NCBI GenBank assembly: GCA_963576725.1
Contig: OY755237.1
Span: 51,836,253-51,900,252 of the forward strand
Length of the DNA stretch: 64,000 bases
Source of the DNA: Azorinus chamasolen
Lineage: Eukaryota > Mollusca > Bivalvia > Cardiida > Solecurtidae
Direction: 5' to 3'
Below, one piece after another: positions 59,613 to 64,000 of this stretch. The position numbers were made by a program, and so were the translations under genes. The notes under the pieces are model-generated. The model saw only the letters and a list, made by a program, of their open reading frames with translations, was not told where the DNA came from and ran no database searches. Each line of letters starts with the position of its first letter. Position 1 is the first letter of the stretch.

Positions 59613-60508
59613 CAAGAGGGCCATGATGGCCCTAAATTGCTCACCTGGTTACTATAGACATATGCATACACTGTATTCTATTTAAAAACAAGGGCATGTT
59701 GTATTGCTATGCAAGACATGAGTCCCCCACCGGACTGAAAAAAAACCCTCCGCTCTCCCCACCCCACCCACCCATGGTGTGGTTGACCATGGTATATACA
59801 TGACCACCTAAATGGTATTAGTACCTACTTTCATACATTAAATCAGTAAATAAAAAGTTATTGTCCCGACAAGAAAATATGAAAAAGGGGAGTAACTCCA
59901 AAAATATTGATGCTAGAGTTATTGCCCTTGTGCATGACACTACACCTCATCATGCTTGTTCCATATGAGAAGTTTCAAATCAATTGAACCAGTACATAAA
60001 GAGTTATTGTCCGGACAAAAAATATGAAAAAGGGGAATAACTCCAAAAATATTGATGCTAGAGTTATGGCCCTTGTGCATGACATTACCCCTCATCATGC
60101 TTGTTCCATATGTGAAGTTTCAAATCAATTGAACCAGTAGATAAAGAGTTATTGTCCGGACAAAAAATATGAAAAAGGGGGAATAACTCCAAAAATATTG
60201 ATGCTAGAGTTATGGCCCTTGTGCATGACACTACTCCTGATCATGCTTCTTCAATGTGTGAAGTTATAATGAATTTGGCCTAACTTTGTAGGAGATATTG
60301 CCCGGACACGAAGCGTGACAGACAGACTGACAAGAAAATATGAAAAAGGGGAAGAACTCCAAAAATATTGATGCTAGAGTTATGACCCTTGTGTATGACA
60401 CTACCCCTCATCATGATTGTTCCATATGTGAAGTTTCAAATCAATTGAACCAGTAGATAAAAAGTTATTGTCCGGACAAAAAAATATGTAAAAGGGGAAT
60501 AACTCCAA

Positions 60509-61954
60509 CAAGAGGGCCAGAATGGCCCTGACATCGCTCACCAGACAATCAGAGGAGAAGATTTTCAAAGTTTTCACTACATTTTTATATGTTTCTATTG
60601 AAATCTTAACACCCCCAGGGGCGGTGCCAATTTTGACCCCAGGGACAAAATTTATATAACTTTTGTAGAGGACCTGAACATGATGCTAAAAGAATGTAGT
60701 GAAAGAATGGATAGAGCATTAGACCACTGGAATTTTGTATTCTTTGGATGCTAGAGGCGGATTCTCCCACCACTAATGACCTATGCAAACTGTTTGGATC
60801 CAGATCAGGCCCCACATAATGTGGGGCCTGATCTGATATCCAAATTGTTTGTAAATGAGACTGAACTTCTGAAAAACTTAGAAAGAAAGTGTGTAGTGGG
60901 ATTCTCCCACCACTAATGACCTATGCAAACAGTTTGGATCCAGATCAGGGCCAACATAATATGGTTCCTGATTGTCCAAACTGATTGTCAATGAGAAAAA
61001 CTCAGAAAGAAAGTGTGTAGTTAGGATAACTTGTGAATATGCTGCAGACAACAATTTAGCAGATCACAAAATTACCCAGCATGCAAAGAGTTAAGCTGAA
61101 ATTCACAACAGATATGCTCTATATTGATAGCTGGTAGCTTAATGCAGGGCATAGGTATGAAAAAAAGCTTTAAGAGTATTCTGCATTTTGAGAATTATCC
61201 ACAGTTTTCTCAATCTTAAATGAGTGTGTGTTATTTGTCTAAACACAATTTCTACTCTACTGATCAGGCTAAGGGTGATTATATAAGAACTCCCATTGAC
61301 TGGTCTCAGCTAAGAGTGATATTAAGGAGAAACCTTTAGAATGTTACAGTTTCTGGTGTAAAGAAGTATATACGCACAGGGCAGGGCCAATTTTAACCCC
61401 AGAACTATGATACTTATAAAACTCATAAAGTTATGCTAAGTGAATCTATACACCAAATATCTAAGCTCTGGGACATGTAGTTTCTGAGAAGAATATTCTT
61501 AAAGTTTTTCCCATGCATAACTAGTGATCCCATAGGCTGTTTATGCAGTCAGCTATTAAAAACTGGCAATCCCTGGGGTGGGACCAATTTTGACCCTAGG
61601 GGCATAATTTGTATAACTTTTGTAGAAGTCCTGAAGTTGAAGCTATGTGCCAAATATGAAAGCTGAGGACCTTCTAGTTTTAGAGGAGATGATGTTCAAA
61701 GTTTTCACTATATGTTTCTATTGAAAACTGAAAACCCCTGGGGCAGGGCCAATTTTGACCACAGGGGTATAATTTATATAACTTTTGTAGAGGACCTACA
61801 TATGATCCTATGTGCCAAAGATGAAAGCTGAGACCCCTGTAGATTCAGAGGAGAAGAACTTTAAAGGTTCAAATTGTTGACGACGAACGACGGACGACGG
61901 ACATCAGGCGATCACAAAAGCTCACCCTGAGCACTTTGTGCTCTGGTGAGCTAA
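60509..61954 (+). mobile_element. HLE-2 inside HLE-3
   Basis: caagagggccagaatggccc to ctctggtgagctaa. Removing it restores aataactccaaaaatattga, the normal HLE-3 unit. It is itself interrupted at about 60690-61375. Confidence 0.88.
60690..61375. mobile_element. MITE-D-type insertion inside HLE-2
   Basis: Contains gcaaactgtttggatccaga, cccacataatgtggg and gatatccaaattgtttg (60784-60850), then a second diverged copy at 60922-60975 (ccaacataatatggttcc), ending agcatgcaaagagttaa near 61094. The exact edges are unclear. Confidence 0.55.
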
Positions 61955-64000
61955 AAATATTGATGCTAGAGTTATGGCCCTTGTGCATGACACTAGCCCT
62001 CATCATGCTCCTTCAATGTTTGAAGTTATAATGAATTTGGCCTAACTTTGTAGGAGATATGGCCCGGACACGAAGCGTGACAGACGGACTGACAAGAAAA
62101 TATGAAAAAGGGGAATAACTCCAAAAATATTGATGCTAGAGTTATGGCCCTTGTGTATGACACTACCCCTCATCATGATTGTTCCATATGTGAAGTTTCA
62201 AATCAATTGAACCAGTAGATAAAGAGTTATTGTCTGGACAAAAAAATATGTAAAAGGGGAATAACTCCAAAAATATTGATGCTAGAGTTATGGCCCTTGT
62301 GCATGACACTAGCCCTCATCATGCTTCTTCAATGTGTGAAGTTATAATGAATTTGGCATAACTTTGTAGGAGATATGGCCCGGACACGAAGCGTGACAGA
62401 CGGACGGACAGACGGAATCGAGCAAACCTATAGTCCCCCAACCGGTAACCGGTGGGGGACTAATAAGTAAGCTTCAGATTGGGGCCAATATGAAACCAAG
62501 GGCCATAATTTTAGGCCTTGAGTTTCAAATTTGAACAATCTAAATAAAGGAACATTAGATGATACTTCATATAAGTTTCAAAGTTCCGGGCTTTACAATT
62601 TCACAGAAGGAGATTTTAAAGATTTTCCAATGAAAAACTGATAGGCCAGGGCGGGCCATTTTGGTCCAGGGGTCAAAATTTGAACAATCTTGGTAGAAAA
62701 CCATTAGATGATAATACATACTAAATTTCAAACGCCTAGGCCTTACAGTTTAGGAGAAGAAGATTTTCAAAGATTTTCCTATGAAAATCTGATAAGCCCC
62801 GGGGTGGGGCCATTTTTTTTGTCCGGGGGTCATAGTTTGAACAATCTTTGTAGAGGACCAATAGATGATGCTACATACCAAATATCAAATGTCTAGGCCT
62901 TACGGTTTCAGAGAAGAAGACTTTTAAAGATTTTCCTATGAAAAACTGATAAGCCCCAGGGCGGGCCATTTTTGGTCAAGGGGTCATAATTTGAACAATC
63001 TTTGTAGAGGACCAATAGATGATGCTACATACCATATATCAAATGTCTTGGCCTTACGGTTTCAGAGAAGATGATTTTTTAAAGATTTTCCTATGAAAAA
63101 CTGATAAGCCCTGGGGCGGGGCCATATTTGGTCCAGGGGTCATAATTTGAACAATTTTTGTAGAGGAACAATAGATGATACTACATACCAAATATCAATG
63201 GTCTAGGCCTTATGGTTTCAGAGAAGAAGATTTTTAAAGATTTTCCTATGAAAAACTGATAAGCCCCGGGGCGGGGCCATATTTGGTCCAGGGGTAATAA
63301 TTTGAACAATCTTTGTAGAGTACCTTTAGATAATGCTACATACCAAATATCAATGGTCTAGGCCTTACGATTTCAGAAGAAGATTTTTAAAGATTTTCCT
63401 ATGAAAAACTGATAAGCCCCGGGGCGGGCCATTTTTGGTCCGGGGGTCATAATTCGAACAATCTTTGTAGAGGACCATTAGTTAATGCTACATACCATAT
63501 ATCAATGGTCTAGGCCTTACGGTTTCAGAGAAGAAGATTATTAAAGATTTTCCTATGGAAAACTGATAAGCCACGGGGCGGGGCCATTTTTCGTCCGGGG
63601 GTCATAATTTGAACAATCTTTGTAGAGGACCATTAGATGATGCTACATACTAAATACCAAAGGTCTAGGCCTTACGGTTTCGGAGAAGAAGATTTTTAAA
63701 GATTTTCCTATGAAAAACTGATAAGCCCTGGGGCGGGGCCATTTTTGGTCCGGGGGTCATAATTTGAACAATCTTTGTAGAGGACCATTAGATCATGCTA
63801 CATGCCAAATATCAAAGGTCTAGGCCTTACGGTTTCAGAGGAGAAGATTTTTAAAGATTTTCCTAAGAAAAACTGATAAGCCCCAGGGCAGGGCCATTTT
63901 TGGTCCGGGGGACATAATTTGAACAATCTTTGTAGAGGACCATTAGATGATTCCACATACCAAATATCAAAGCTCTAGGCTTTGTGGTTTCAGAGAAGAA

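Larger units (their letters stand above)
59689..62463 (+). mobile_element. HLE-3, split by HLE-2
   Basis: caagggcatgttgtattgct, agtcccccaccgg near the start; ccggtgggggactaa at the end. Units of about 145 bp (ggggaataactccaaaaata..). A gacagacggacggacag tract precedes the 3' end. The uninterrupted target is seen in the related HLE-1 at 22070-22090. Confidence 0.85.
59613..64000 (+). mobile_element. HLE-1, split by HLE-3, runs off window
   Basis: caagagggccatgatggccc, gctcacctggttactataga to 59688; resumes at 62464 (taagtaagcttcagattgg is read across the junction) and continues with about ten 155-bp units to the edge. Confidence 0.85.

Overview
This is a eukaryotic, intron-rich and repeat-laden genomic window. 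Its split gene is a metazoan DPY19-type C-mannosyltransferase. The repeat landscape, tandem-core elements ending in a ggtgagctaa-type terminus plus very many short palindromic MITEs, fits a bivalve mollusc; the organism call is inference. Nothing suggests a prokaryote: there are no operons, Shine-Dalgarno sites or CRISPR arrays.

Layout. 1-2.4 kb: MITE copies, then the last coding exon (1769-1922, + strand) and 3' UTR of a gene I do not recognise. 2.4-4.6 kb: tandem-core repeats and MITEs. 4584-7932: a young Ty3-type LTR retrotransposon with 186-bp LTRs and a CTTTG target duplication, whose gag-protease-RT-RNase H interior lies in the opposite orientation to its LTRs, primer-binding site and polypurine tract. 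8.0-17.9 kb: a dense palindromic MITE array, Helitron-like tandem-core elements (two abutting exactly at 12708/12709) and more MITEs. 17,995-56,035: fourteen minus-strand exons of a DPY19-like gene, phase-consistent at every junction and encoding the C-terminal 568 residues; the 5' exons lie beyond the right edge or were not found. Its introns hold a Penelope-like retroelement with perfect 213-bp inverted repeats (22.3-25.6 kb), minisatellites of 31, 34, 43 and 51 bp, SINE/tRNA-like insertions and dozens of MITEs. 59.5-64 kb: a stack of elements nested up to five deep.

The two genes are tail to tail, so the 2.4-18 kb stretch is intergenic. The most informative theme is nesting. In several places one element interrupts another and a second copy or inverted arm supplies the empty site. 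These show that several families I call HLE-1 to HLE-5 share one architecture: CAAG start, subterminal inverted repeats, usually a tandem core, a simple-sequence tract near the 3' end, a TAA end (mostly CTAA), and no target duplication. I infer that they are non-autonomous Helitron/Helentron-like (pearl-like) elements. Family names used here (HLE-1 to -6, MITE-A, -B, -D) are local labels.
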